Origin: Verrucomicrobiaceae bacterium
GTDB taxonomy: Bacteria > Verrucomicrobiota > Verrucomicrobiia > Verrucomicrobiales > Verrucomicrobiaceae
Length of the DNA stretch: 64,000 bases
Assembly: GCA_027487315.1 (NCBI GenBank)
Contig: JAIYDW010000249.1
Location: 1 to 64,000 of the forward strand
Reading direction: 5' to 3'
Of the stretch, positions 6,898 through 15,160 are shown piece by piece. A model generated the notes under the pieces. The model did not search any database. It saw only the letters and a list, made by a program, of their open reading frames with translations, and was not told the origin of the DNA. The translations under genes and the position numbers were made by a program. The number at the start of each line of letters is the position of its first letter. Positions within the stretch are counted from its first letter, which is position 1.

Positions 6898-8340
6898 ATG
6901 AGCAAAAAAAGTGATTTTGGATTGATTGGCCTCGCCGTGATGGGGCAGAACCTGGTGTTGAACGTCGAGAGCCGCGGCTTTCAGGTGAGCGTTTACAATC
7001 GGACGACGAGCGTGACGGATGAGTTTTTGGCGAAGCATCCGGATAAGCAGTTTGTGGGAGCGCATACGTTGGAGGCGTTTGTGGAGAGTTTGGCGACGCC
7101 GAGGAAGATTCACATCATGGTGAAGTCGACGGCAGTGAAGGACAGCGATCGCGATGCGGTGGATGCGGTGATCGAGCAATTGATCCCGCTTTTGGACAAG
7201 GACGATATTGTGATCGACGGTGGGAACAGCTTTTATCAGACGACGGAGCGTCGGGATGCGTACCTGGCTTCGAAGGGGTTGCGTTTCATTGGAGCGGGTG
7301 TTTCGGGCGGGGAAGAAGGGGCGCGTAAGGGGCCATCGATCATGCCTGGCGGGCCTGCGAGCACCTGGGAGGTGATGAAGCCGATTTTTGAGAGCATCGC
7401 GGCGAAGGTGGACGGGGAGCCGTGCGTGATTCACATTGGACCGGGCGGGGCGGGTCATTACGTGAAGATGATTCACAACGGGATTGAGTATGGCGACATG
7501 CAGCTCATTTGCGAAGCCTACAACATCTTCAAGCATGCGGGTTTCACGACGGATGAGATGGCGGCCATTTTCAATGAATGGAATGAGGGCGAGCTGCTCA
7601 GCTACCTGATCCAGATTTCTGGCAAGGCGCTGGAACAGAAGGATCCGGAGACCGGGAAGCCGATCGTGGAGCTGATCGTTGATAAGGCGGGTCAGAAGGG
7701 CACGGGTCAGTGGACGCTGATGAATGCGGCGGAGAACGCGATTGTGATCAGCACGATCAATGCGGCGGTGGAAGCCCGGATCTTGAGTTCCAAAAAGAAG
7801 GCGCGCGTCGAGGCGAGCAAGCTGCTGACGGGCCCAACGGTGAACATCACGATGGAGAAGGCTGAGCTGGTGAAGAAGGTGCATGACGCGCTTTATGCGT
7901 CGAAGATCATCAGTTACGCGCAGGGGCTGGATTTGATCAAGTCGATGGGCGAGGCGAAGAAGTGGGGGCTGGATTTGGGGCGGATTGCGAGCATTTGGCG
8001 CGGGGGTTGCATCATTCGCGCGCGGTTCCTCAACAGCATTACGGATGCTTATCGGAAGGATCCGGGGTTGAGCAATTTGATGCTGGCTCCGTTCTTCATT
8101 GATGTGCTGAGCCGGACGCAGCAGAACTGGCGTGAGGTGGTGGCGCTTGCGACGTTGAACGGGATTCCGGTGCCGGCGTTCAGTGCTTCGCTGGGTTACT
8201 ACGACAGCTATCGTGCGGAGCGGTTGCCGGCGAACTTGCTGCAGGCGCAGCGGGATTTCTTTGGGGCGCACACGTATGAGCGGGTGGACAAGCCGGAGGG
8301 GCAGTTTTTCCACACGGACTGGCCTGAGGTGATCGGGTGA
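6898..8340 (+). CDS. gnd: 6-phosphogluconate dehydrogenase, decarboxylating
   Basis: This enzyme oxidises and decarboxylates 6-phosphogluconate to ribulose 5-phosphate with NADP+, in the oxidative pentose phosphate pathway. The ATG at 6898 is chosen because the conserved N-terminus starts there (MSKKSDFGLIGLAVMGQNL, Rossmann loop at residues 11-19). The product is 480 residues, the normal length of the long form. Conserved segments include DGGNSFYQTTERR, GVSGGEEGARKGPSIMPGG and the MIHNGIEYGDMQ active-site helix, followed by the all-alpha C-terminal domain ending in HTDWPE. It is separated from the PKS by a divergent 225-bp region and followed by a degraded toxin gene. No glucose-6-phosphate dehydrogenase gene is nearby. 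Confidence 0.96.
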   Translation: MSKKSDFGLIGLAVMGQNLVLNVESRGFQVSVYNRTTSVTDEFLAKHPDKQFVGAHTLEAFVESLATPRKIHIMVKSTAVKDSDRDAVDAVIEQLIPLLDKDDIVIDGGNSFYQTTERRDAYLASKGLRFIGAGVSGGEEGARKGPSIMPGGPASTWEVMKPIFESIAAKVDGEPCVIHIGPGGAGHYVKMIHNGIEYGDMQLICEAYNIFKHAGFTTDEMAAIFNEWNEGELLSYLIQISGKALEQKDPETGKPIVELIVDKAGQKGTGQWTLMNAAENAIVISTINAAVEARILSSKKKARVEASKLLTGPTVNITMEKAELVKKVHDALYASKIISYAQGLDLIKSMGEAKKWGLDLGRIASIWRGGCIIRARFLNSITDAYRKDPGLSNLMLAPFFIDVLSRTQQNWREVVALATLNGIPVPAFSASLGYYDSYRAERLPANLLQAQRDFFGAHTYERVDKPEGQFFHTDWPEVIG

Positions 8341-8352
8341 GGTTGACTTGCC

Positions 8353-8772
8353 ATGGCCTTTCAGATTGAATTCAAACCCAAGGCTGTGAAGGACATGGAC
8401 AAGTTGACGTCCGATATTGCCGTCCGAGTCATCAAGAAGCTTGAACCCGGACGCCGACATTGGAGGCACCCGATAGGCTTGAGCATTGGTCGCTCAAGGC
8501 TTTCCACTCCTTGGGCGGCATCCTAAAAGATGCAGCCGCTGCGGTCTGGAAAGCCTTGGGCAACCAAGCCTCTGCGCCTCTCAAGCACCTCGAATGTCGG
8601 AATCCGGGTTGAGTCGTTGCGGGCTGGGCTGAAGGGTGGAGACGTGAAACGTCTCACCAACTTCAGTCCGGAGTACCGTCTCCGAGTCGGTGACTACCGA
8701 GCGCTGTTTGAGGTGGAAGGATCAGCCATCATCGTGTATAGAGTCATTCACCGCCGGGAAGCATACCGTTGA
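8353..8772 (+). pseudogene. RelE/ParE-type toxin gene interrupted by a palindromic element
   Basis: The 5' part encodes MAFQIEFKPKAVKDMDKL and on to codon 30. The 3' part (from 8613) encodes SLRAGLKGGDVKRLTNF through YRVIHRREAYR. Joined without the insert they give an 83-residue protein with the normal RelE layout, including the GDVKRL and YRLRVGDYR motifs of this mRNA-interferase family. A 165-bp palindrome plus a 3-bp duplication (168 bp, a multiple of three) separates them at codon 31. The frame is kept through the insert except for one TAA at 8524-8526, with an ATG following at 8530. The intact family cleaves mRNA at the ribosome. This copy is probably inactive unless the stop is read through or splitting is tolerated. 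The antitoxin gene follows 4 bp later. Confidence 0.85.
8445..8609. mobile_element. 165-bp palindromic insertion element (MITE-like)
   Basis: The ends are ACCCGGA (8445-8451) and its complement TCCGGGT (8603-8609), extended inward as ACCCGGA-NN-CCGACATT-N-GAGG on both arms. Inner arms also pair, GGCTTTCCA with TGGAAAGCC and GGCGGCATC with GATGCAGCC, closing on a CTAAAA loop, so the entire element folds as one long stem. TGA flanks both ends (8442-8444 and 8610-8612; TTGA if one end base is given to the target). This fits a short target-site duplication. It encodes no transposase; one frame (8481-8609) is open but has no start. It resembles a miniature element mobilised in trans; the mobilising enzyme is unknown. 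Confidence 0.8.
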
Positions 8773-8776
8773 CGCC

Positions 8777-9013
8777 ATGATCAAGCTCAAACCTGAAATC
8801 ATTCACCACAATGGCAAACCTCAGTTCGCCGTGATTCCTTATGCGGATTTTCTTAGCCTGCAGGAAGAGCTTGAGGATGCCGCGTGCTTGCGGCTTCTCC
8901 GCAAGGCCAAGGCCAAGGAGTCTGATGCTCCCACGGTTTCTATGAGCGCGCTGAAGTCAAAGTTGGGGATTACGCCCCGCCAGCGGAGCCGGCCTTCCAC
9001 CTCTGCGACTTGA
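8777..9013 (+). CDS. Phd/YefM-type antitoxin, partner of the broken RelE gene
   Basis: A 78-residue protein starting MIKLKPEIIHHNGKPQFAVI. This N-terminus matches the DNA-binding domain of Phd/YefM-family antitoxins (a beta-strand, then PYADFLSLQEELEDAA as the helix). The C-terminal half, with KAKAKESDAPTVSMSALKSKLG, would be the flexible toxin-wrapping tail. The ATG at 8777 is 4 bp after the toxin stop, so the order is toxin first, antitoxin second, as in some RelE/HigB-type modules. The antitoxin itself looks intact although its toxin is interrupted. It may persist as an autoregulator or as an orphan that protects against related toxins; that is inference. Confidence 0.75.
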   Translation: MIKLKPEIIHHNGKPQFAVIPYADFLSLQEELEDAACLRLLRKAKAKESDAPTVSMSALKSKLGITPRQRSRPSTSAT

Positions 9014-9307
9014 GTTCGCGGGTGTCTCTCGCGGGCAAACGTGTGATCGAAGCCAAAGGAGAGTGCTTTCATACCTACTTGGCTGAAGGCCTTGGTTGAG
9101 GGTTAATGCCAACGTTGAATCAGATCATTCGGAATTCGAATTGATTGATTTTTCCGGATCAAAAAGGGGCCGCGATGAACCAAGCTCAGGTCTTGACTTT
9201 ACGGGGTTTGAGCCGCAGGCTCACTGCGAATGGAGGTGCGAAGATTTCGCTCGTGGCGATGTTGAATCGTACGAATTAGTACTGATAGGCAGAGAATTGA
9301 GCGCACC
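9014..9307. other. Intergenic region, no convincing gene
   Basis: About 294 bp between the antitoxin and the next gene. There is a 34-codon frame with an ATG at 9175 and a longer frame running into the next start, but neither has a ribosome-binding site or recognisable content. The part around 9121-9165 is A+T-rich compared with its surroundings and includes an imperfect palindrome around GGAATTCGAA; it may hold the promoter of the 9308 gene. Confidence 0.4.
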
Positions 9308-9739
9308 ATGAAGCGAATCACCAAACGTCTCATCTTGCTGGTAGTTCTCTTTGCGCTAATGGCGGCCGCATGTCTCTTTCTTGCGCAGCCGCTTTTGCCG
9401 TCCAGGGCTTACGTTGTGACTGCCACGCTCGACGGGAAGCCGATATCCGCAGAGTTGCTTCGTCCGCCAGCGATCCTTGGGACATTTTACATCCGTTTAC
9501 CTGAGACACAGCCGCAACAATATCGTTGGTTTGGGATTGCCTTCCCGCGTGAGTCGGTCTTCAGCCCAATCGCTCTCTACACAGGCTGGCGTGGTCTTCC
9601 CTATATTCATACCGATCAAGCCAAGGGAGTCCGCCTCACCAGTGGGAAGATTAACGATAAGTGGCACGTTGCGTTCACTGACGATGGAGTCCGGTTCTTC
9701 AATGGCTCGCTTGACGTTACCCTGACCAAGCCCAAATGA
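9308..9739 (+). CDS. Hypothetical exported or membrane-anchored protein
   Basis: A 143-residue protein of unknown function. The N-terminus (KRITKRLILLVVLFALMAAA, with further hydrophobic residues) is a signal anchor or signal peptide preceded by basic residues, so the rest should lie outside the cytoplasm. The remaining ~110 residues read as a small beta-rich domain (YVVTATLDGKPISAEL; GTFYIRLPE; KWHVAFTDDGVRFFNGSLDVTL) with no motif I can name. A cysteine at residue ~22 is inside the hydrophobic stretch, but the context is not a clean lipobox. Codon usage is more balanced than in the G-rich neighbours, suggesting a later arrival together with the toxin module upstream. An 85-bp palindrome follows 26 bp after the stop. 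Confidence 0.55.
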   Translation: MKRITKRLILLVVLFALMAAACLFLAQPLLPSRAYVVTATLDGKPISAELLRPPAILGTFYIRLPETQPQQYRWFGIAFPRESVFSPIALYTGWRGLPYIHTDQAKGVRLTSGKINDKWHVAFTDDGVRFFNGSLDVTLTKPK

Positions 9740-9765
9740 AGATGTCTATCAAGCCGCATCATCCA

Positions 9766-9850
9766 ACCCCTACCAGCCGCCTACTCTCGATGTTTTCCCG
9801 TAACTCGAACTTTAACCCCGTGATCAGCGTCCGCCTCCGCTGGTAGGGGT
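9766..9850. repeat. 85-bp element with perfect 12-bp terminal inverted repeats
   Basis: ACCCCTACCAGC at 9766-9777 is exactly complementary to GCTGGTAGGGGT at 9839-9850. The inner sequence pairs only in part. It sits between the 9308 gene and the 3' end of the convergent sulfatase, where it could act as a bidirectional transcription stop. The lack of a T tract and the long loop make a mobile or REP-like element equally likely. No target duplication is obvious. Confidence 0.65.
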
Positions 9851-9875
9851 GCATGCGCTTTAGGTTACGCCGAGG

Positions 9876-11318
9876 TCAGTTCGCTTTTTTGGGACGCATT
9901 GGGGGTTTGGATTTGGACTTCGCAGGTTTTTTTCGGGTTTCGGCGGGGAAGAGGTAGGTGGGGTTTTCGACTTTTCCGGCGGGGCGGCGGGAGGTGGGTT
10001 GGGAGCCGCCGATTTCCTGGGTCATGGTTTCGGCGAGGGCGGTGAGTTTGGCGACGACTTCGGGGTGGGCGTTGGCGAGGTTGGTTTGTTCGCCGACTTC
10101 CTGGTCGAGATTGTAGAGTCGGGGGGTGTTGCTGGTGGCGTCGGGTTGGGCGGGGCGGCCCATGGTTTCGTTTTGGGATGCGATGGCGAGTTTCCAAGGT
10201 CCCTGGCGCACGGCTTGGAGGTTGTAGCCGGCAAAGTAATAGTGCACGCCGCGCGGGGAATCTTTGGTTTGGCCGAGGAGGAGGGGGGAGATGTCGCGGC
10301 CGTCGATGGTGGGCTGCGGGGGCAGGGTGCCGCCGGCGAGTGCGACCGCAGTGGGTAGGAGGTCGATGGTTCCGGTGATGGCATCGGTCGCGGTGTTGGG
10401 GGCGATTTTGCCGGGCCACCAGGCGATGGTGGGGACGCGCACGCCGCCTTCCCAGGTGCTGCCTTTGCCGCCGCGCAGGGGGCCGGCGCTACCGCTGTCG
10501 GCTTCTTTGACGAGCCAGGGGCCGTTGTCGCTGGTGAAGAGGACGAGGGTATTGGGGGCGAGCTGGCGGAGGGTGTCGAGCACGCGTCCGGTGGAGGCGT
10601 CGACTTCTTCGATCCAGTCGCCGACACGGCCGTTCGAGGATTTGCCGCGAAATTTTTCGCCGGGTGCGATGGGGGTGTGGATGGCGGTGTGCGGGAGGTA
10701 GAGGAGGAAGGGTTTGTTTTGATGCTGGGTGATGAAGCGGATGGCTTCTTCGGTGTAGCGCTCGACGATGGGGCTTTGTTGTTCGTCGGTGAGGAGTTCG
10801 GCGACCTGGTCGTCCCGCAGCAGAGGGACGACGGGTTTGCCGGACTCGGTCGATTTGAGCTGCATGTCGTTGGAGTAGGGGATGCCGAAGTAGTGATCGA
10901 AGCCTTGTTTGGTGGGCAGGAACTGGGGTTGGTCGCCGACGTGCCATTTGCCGATGCACTGGGTGGCGTAGCCGAGGTCTTTGAGGCGATCCGCGATGGT
11001 GTGTTCGGCGGGATGCAAGCCGTTGGCGTTGCCGGGGCCGTAGACTCCGGGGACGCTGACGCGGGCGCCGTAGCATCCGGTGAGCAATTGGGCGCGGGAG
11101 ACGGAGCAGACGGGGGCGGCGTAGAAGGAGGTGAGTTTCATGCCCTCGGCGGCCATGCGGTCGAGGTGGGGTGTTTTTTGCTTGGTGGCGCCGTAGGGGC
11201 CGATGTCGCCGTAGCCCATGTCATCCATGAAGATGATGACGATGTTGGGCTGAGGTTGGGCGAGCGCGGCCAGCGGGGCGAGCAGGAGAGCGATGAGGAG
11301 GGTGAGGGCGGGGTTCAT
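9876..11318 (-). CDS. Secreted arylsulfatase-type sulfatase
   Basis: Sulfatases hydrolyse sulfate esters using a formylglycine made from Cys or Ser in the active site. The start at 11318 is chosen because a clean signal peptide begins there (MNPALTLLIALLLAPLAALA); the open frame extends further upstream without coding character. The 480-residue product has the metal-binding MDDMGYGDIGPYG segment (Asp32, Asp33), the modification site at Cys71 (CSVSRAQLLTG) and a later SDNGPW motif. The site reads C-x-V-x-R rather than the common C-x-P/A-x-R. The basic C-terminal tail (KKPAKSKSKPP) is extra. It is divergent from the creatininase gene and convergent with the 9308 gene. The substrate is probably a sulfated polysaccharide, by analogy only. 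Confidence 0.92.
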   Translation of the reverse strand: MNPALTLLIALLLAPLAALAQPQPNIVIIFMDDMGYGDIGPYGATKQKTPHLDRMAAEGMKLTSFYAAPVCSVSRAQLLTGCYGARVSVPGVYGPGNANGLHPAEHTIADRLKDLGYATQCIGKWHVGDQPQFLPTKQGFDHYFGIPYSNDMQLKSTESGKPVVPLLRDDQVAELLTDEQQSPIVERYTEEAIRFITQHQNKPFLLYLPHTAIHTPIAPGEKFRGKSSNGRVGDWIEEVDASTGRVLDTLRQLAPNTLVLFTSDNGPWLVKEADSGSAGPLRGGKGSTWEGGVRVPTIAWWPGKIAPNTATDAITGTIDLLPTAVALAGGTLPPQPTIDGRDISPLLLGQTKDSPRGVHYYFAGYNLQAVRQGPWKLAIASQNETMGRPAQPDATSNTPRLYNLDQEVGEQTNLANAHPEVVAKLTALAETMTQEIGGSQPTSRRPAGKVENPTYLFPAETRKKPAKSKSKPPMRPKKAN

Positions 11319-11451
11319 GGGGAGAGATTGGCGATGAGAGGACGGGTGGGGGGAGAGCGTCAAACGATGGGTTTGGCGGAAAATGTCAGTGAATCCTGAA
11401 CTTCGGAATTCAGATGACATGGTGGGGAAAGCTCGTTTTGTGGGGGAAATT

Positions 11452-12234
11452 ATGACTATGCCTGCTGGACCCCGACCTTGGATGATTGCTGAGACGAACT
11501 GGAAGCAGGTGAGAGCGATGGCGTATGAGGTGGCGGTGCTGCCCTGGGGGGCGACGGAGGCGCATAACTGGCATTTGCCGTATGCGACGGACAACATTCA
11601 GGTCTCGGCGATCGCTGAGGAGGCGGGGCGTTTGGCGTGGGAGGCGGGGGCGAAGGTGGCGGTGCTGCCGACGATTCCGTTCGGGGTGCAGACGGGGCAG
11701 TTGGACATTCCGTTTTGCATCAACATGAATCCGAGCACGCAGATGGCGGTGCTGGAGGATGTCATCGACAGTTTGGTGGGAGTTGGCGTGCCGAAGTTGG
11801 TGGTGCTGAACGGGCACGGGGGGAATGATTTCAAGCAGATGCTGCGGGAGCTGCAGGGGCGGCATCCGGAGATTTTTTTGAGCGCGGTGTCATGGTTTCA
11901 GGTGGAGCGAGGGGAGGCGATTTTTGATGTGGTGGGGGATCATGCGGATGAGCGGGAGACGAGCCTGATTTTGCATCTGACGCCGGAGTGGGTGCTGCCG
12001 AAGGAGGAGTGGGGTTCGGGGGCTGACCATGCGTGGGCGATTCCGGCGATGCGGGAGAAATGGGCGTGGGCTCAGCGGGCGTGGACGCAGGCGACGGAGG
12101 ACACGGGTTCGGGGGATCCGCGGCAGGCGACGGCGGAGAAGGGGGCGCGGTATTTTGAGGTGCTGGCGGGGAAGATCGGCGGGTATTTCAGGGATTTGGC
12201 GGCGGCGGATCTGAAGGCGTTGTATCTGAAGTAG
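11452..12234 (+). CDS. Creatininase-family amidohydrolase
   Basis: Creatininase-family enzymes are metal-dependent amidohydrolases; besides creatinine they act on mycofactocin precursor peptides, formamidopyrimidines and other cyclic amides. Key metal ligands and motifs are visible: LPWGATEAHNWHLPYATD (Glu and His), VLNGHGGN and DHADERETS. The ATG at 11452 follows GGGGGA at 11442-11447; an ATG two codons later (11458) has better spacing and is an alternative. The frame open from 11383 lacks conserved sequence. The product is about 260 residues, normal for the family. It faces the sulfatase divergently, and its 3' end overlaps the end of the convergent DUF2339 gene by 47 bp. The actual substrate is not deducible. 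Confidence 0.87.
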   Translation: MTMPAGPRPWMIAETNWKQVRAMAYEVAVLPWGATEAHNWHLPYATDNIQVSAIAEEAGRLAWEAGAKVAVLPTIPFGVQTGQLDIPFCINMNPSTQMAVLEDVIDSLVGVGVPKLVVLNGHGGNDFKQMLRELQGRHPEIFLSAVSWFQVERGEAIFDVVGDHADERETSLILHLTPEWVLPKEEWGSGADHAWAIPAMREKWAWAQRAWTQATEDTGSGDPRQATAEKGARYFEVLAGKIGGYFRDLAAADLKALYLK

Positions 12235-15160
12235 GGTCGGTTTTGCGTCCGGCGCGCTGGTAGAGGAAGGAAGCGCCGAGGGCGATGATGGCGACGGCCA
12301 TGAAGGCGCCGATGCGGTAGATGCTGCCGACTTGATCGAGGTCGTGGAGGAAGAGTTTGGCGAGGGTGACGAGGAGGAGTCCGACGGCGGCGTAGCGGGC
12401 GCCGGCGGTGTTTTTCCAGAAGCCGATGATGAGCAGGAGGAGGGCGAAGAGGCCCCAGGCGATGCTGTAGGACATGTCGCGTGCGAAGTCGCCGCCGAAG
12501 TTCAGGGTGAGGTAGCGGGTGCCATCAGGAGTGAAGGCGTTGGCGATCTGGAGGTTGACGAGGGCGAAGTAGAGGATGCCGGCGAAGGTGAAGAGGATGG
12601 CGCGGATGGGCAGGCCGTCCCAGCGGTGATGGGGGGGTTTGAGTTGGAGGGCGGCGATGAGCATGGCGGTGGCGCAGAGGCCGAAGCTGATGAGCAGCCA
12701 GAGGGCCATGGGGAGGTGGAGGGGGAGGGTTTCGTAGTTGAGGTTCAGGTCGAGGAAGACGCGGGCGAAGGCGACAGTGGCGAGGCCGAATCCGGCGAGG
12801 CGGAGGCCGTCGTGGGGGAGGCGGGTGAAGAGCCAGCAGAGGGCGGCGGCTTCCAGGGCCCAGGCGAGAGTGAGCCACTCGCGGTCGAACTGGAAGGGGA
12901 AGATCAAGGTGACGAACCAGACGGCGAAGCCGCCGGCGCAGGCGCGGAGGGCGAGGGCGGCGTGGTCGTGGATGAGGCGGCGGGTGAGGGCGATCCAACT
13001 GAGGGCGAAGGCGAAGGGAAGCAGGCCCTGGGTCCAGACGGGCCAGTGGGCGTCGATGGTGGGGTGCAGGAGGGCGAGGCTGGCGGTGGTGAGGAGGCCG
13101 ACGGCAGCGGTGGGTGCGGGATTTTCGCCGTAGCTTTTGCGCATGATCCACAGGAGGGCGAGAGCGAGGGTGGGGACGGCGATTTTCCAAATGACAACGA
13201 GGGTGTCGGGCTGGATGAAGCCGCGGTTTTGATGCCAGGCGAAGGCGACGACGATCCAGCCGAGCCAGGCGGAGAGGGTCATCCAGGGGATTTTGCGGCT
13301 GAGGGCGACGGCGGCGAGGCTGAGGGCGAGGGCGGTGGACCAGGGGAGGGTGGGGTGGGGCAGAGGGATGAGTTGGGGGACCATCGCGAGGACGATGAAG
13401 GGGAGGGTGAGGGAGCCGCATTGGATGAGTTGCAGGCCCGGGGTGGCATCTGAGTCGAAGGTTTGGCGGTGTTGCAGGAGGCTGGCGCCGCCGGCGAAGA
13501 CGAGGAGGGCGAGGGAGAGGACGATCACGAATTCGGTCAGACTACCGGGGACATGGGGAAGCAGGTAGAGCCAGCGGAGGAGGGCGGCGAGGGTGAGGGT
13601 GATGGCGGCGAGACCGATCCAGGGGAGGCGTGACCAGGCGGCGACGAGGAGGGCGGCGGCGCCGGCTATGAGGAAGGGGGGCCAGAGCATCCAGGTGATG
13701 CTGTCGAGGACGACGAGGGGGACGCCCATGAGGATCATCATGAGGAGGGTGATCGCGCCGGGGATGAAGCCCTGCATGGGAACGCCGTTTTGGAGGAGTT
13801 TGATGAGGAGCGCGATGTGGAGGAGGCCGAAGAGGAGATTGATGCCGAGGGCGTGAGGGAGGAGATCGGGAGTGAGCCAATGGGTCATCCAGAGGGCGAT
13901 GTGAAGCATGACGGCGAGGCTGCCTGCGAGGGTGGCGATGAAGAATTGGCGGGCGAACCATCCGGTGGTCAGCCAACCGACAGAGGCCATGAGCACGAGG
14001 GTGTAGAGCAGGAAAGGGCGTTGGCAGATGGTGCGTTGAGAAAGGAAGTCGAAGGCGAGGATGAGGGCGCTGGCGGAGACGAGGAGGGCGGACCACCAGG
14101 GGAATTCGATGGTGGCGTCGCGGCGTTTGGAGAGGTAGGCGAGGAGGGCGAAGAAGAGGGCGAAGCCGCCGAAGACAGCGACCATGCCCCAGGAGTTGAT
14201 GCCGGAGGCGTAACCGCTGGAGGCGAAGAATTTGAGGCGCCAGCCCCAGGTGACGAGGACGGTTCCGGCGGCACCGAGAGGCAGGAGGCGCCACCAAGTT
14301 TCCCGCCAGGCGAGGGCGGCGAGGCCAAGATTGAGCAGGGCGATGTAGCTGAAGAGAATGAGGGGTTGATCCTGACCGCTGGAGACGAGGGCGGGGGTGA
14401 GGAAGCCGCCGGCGAGGCCGAGGACAGCGACGACTTCAGCTTTGGCCCGGATGGCGGTGATGAAGGCGACGGCGGTGATGAGGGCCATCAGGACGAAGGT
14501 GACGGCGGTGGTGAAGGCGGGGAATTGATACCAGGCGTGGGCGGCGTAGGTGACGCCGTAGAAGGCGAGGATGCCGGTGGCGCTGAGGGTTTGGGTGAGG
14601 ACGCGGTAGGCCTGTCTTTGGCGGAACCAGTATCCGGCGGCCATCAGAATGGCGGCGGTGGTGTAGCCGGAGGCGATGCGGACAGTGGGCGGGATGAGGT
14701 CGCGCTCGAAGGCGTATTTGACGAAGAAGACGATGCCGAAGAAGAGGGCGAGGCCGCCGATCCAGGCGAAGAGTTTGACGCCGACGAATTGTTCGAGTGA
14801 GAAGGGGTTGGGGGTGAGGGCGGGTGGTGGCGGAGGTGGAGGGGGTGCGGGCGTGGGCGTGGGCGTGAATTCGGGTATGGAAGGAGGAGGCAGGGGTGGG
14901 GGTTGTGCTTCGATGAGAAGGGGTTGGGGTTCGACCGGGGTGGGTGGCGGGGTGGCGGGAATGGGTTGGGGTTCGACTGGGACGGGTGGCGGGGTGGCGG
15001 GAAGGGGTTGGAATAGCGGAGGTGTGGGAGCGGGGGAGGCGAGTTTTTTTTCCAGCTCATCGACGCGCTGGCGGAGGTTGTGGATTTTGACCAGGGCGAT
15101 GAACGGGCTGATGAGGTATCCCAGTCCTAATGCGATGACGATGAGGGCGGCGAGATCCAT
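12188..15160 (-). CDS. DUF2339 multi-pass membrane protein
   Basis: A 990-residue inner-membrane protein of unknown function. Residues 1-27 form a first membrane helix, followed by a short coiled coil (NLRQRVDELEKKL). A ~75-residue proline-rich linker comes next, including two 14-residue repeats (54-67 and 68-81). From residue ~125 (FVGVKLFAWIGGLALFFGIVFF) there are more than twenty hydrophobic segments through to ~970. This layout is that of DUF2339 proteins, which occur in many Gram-negative bacteria and have no established biochemical role. The C-terminal tail is short and Pro/Thr-rich. The last 47 bp overlap the 3' end of the creatininase gene on the other strand. It appears to be a monocistronic gene, with the haemoglobin gene ending 91 bp upstream. 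Confidence 0.85.
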   Translation of the reverse strand: MDLAALIVIALGLGYLISPFIALVKIHNLRQRVDELEKKLASPAPTPPLFQPLPATPPPVPVEPQPIPATPPPTPVEPQPLLIEAQPPPLPPPSIPEFTPTPTPAPPPPPPPPALTPNPFSLEQFVGVKLFAWIGGLALFFGIVFFVKYAFERDLIPPTVRIASGYTTAAILMAAGYWFRQRQAYRVLTQTLSATGILAFYGVTYAAHAWYQFPAFTTAVTFVLMALITAVAFITAIRAKAEVVAVLGLAGGFLTPALVSSGQDQPLILFSYIALLNLGLAALAWRETWWRLLPLGAAGTVLVTWGWRLKFFASSGYASGINSWGMVAVFGGFALFFALLAYLSKRRDATIEFPWWSALLVSASALILAFDFLSQRTICQRPFLLYTLVLMASVGWLTTGWFARQFFIATLAGSLAVMLHIALWMTHWLTPDLLPHALGINLLFGLLHIALLIKLLQNGVPMQGFIPGAITLLMMILMGVPLVVLDSITWMLWPPFLIAGAAALLVAAWSRLPWIGLAAITLTLAALLRWLYLLPHVPGSLTEFVIVLSLALLVFAGGASLLQHRQTFDSDATPGLQLIQCGSLTLPFIVLAMVPQLIPLPHPTLPWSTALALSLAAVALSRKIPWMTLSAWLGWIVVAFAWHQNRGFIQPDTLVVIWKIAVPTLALALLWIMRKSYGENPAPTAAVGLLTTASLALLHPTIDAHWPVWTQGLLPFAFALSWIALTRRLIHDHAALALRACAGGFAVWFVTLIFPFQFDREWLTLAWALEAAALCWLFTRLPHDGLRLAGFGLATVAFARVFLDLNLNYETLPLHLPMALWLLISFGLCATAMLIAALQLKPPHHRWDGLPIRAILFTFAGILYFALVNLQIANAFTPDGTRYLTLNFGGDFARDMSYSIAWGLFALLLLIIGFWKNTAGARYAAVGLLLVTLAKLFLHDLDQVGSIYRIGAFMAVAIIALGASFLYQRAGRKTDPTSDTTPSDPPPPNP
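14918..15001 (-). repeat. Two tandem 42-bp repeats inside the DUF2339 gene
   Basis: The units encode PATPPPVPVEPQPI and PATPPPTPVEPQPL, a proline-rich linker between the N-terminal coiled coil and the membrane domain. Such repeats expand and contract by slippage, so copy number may vary between strains. Confidence 0.7.

Noticed and set aside
9175-9279. 34-codon frame upstream of the 9308 gene
   Set aside because: It has no good ribosome-binding site or recognisable similarity, and it is short enough to occur by chance.
9785-9815. GTTCGAG-like T-loop on the minus strand inside the 9766 palindrome
   Set aside because: No acceptor stem, anticodon stem or CCA end can be placed around it, so it is not a tRNA.
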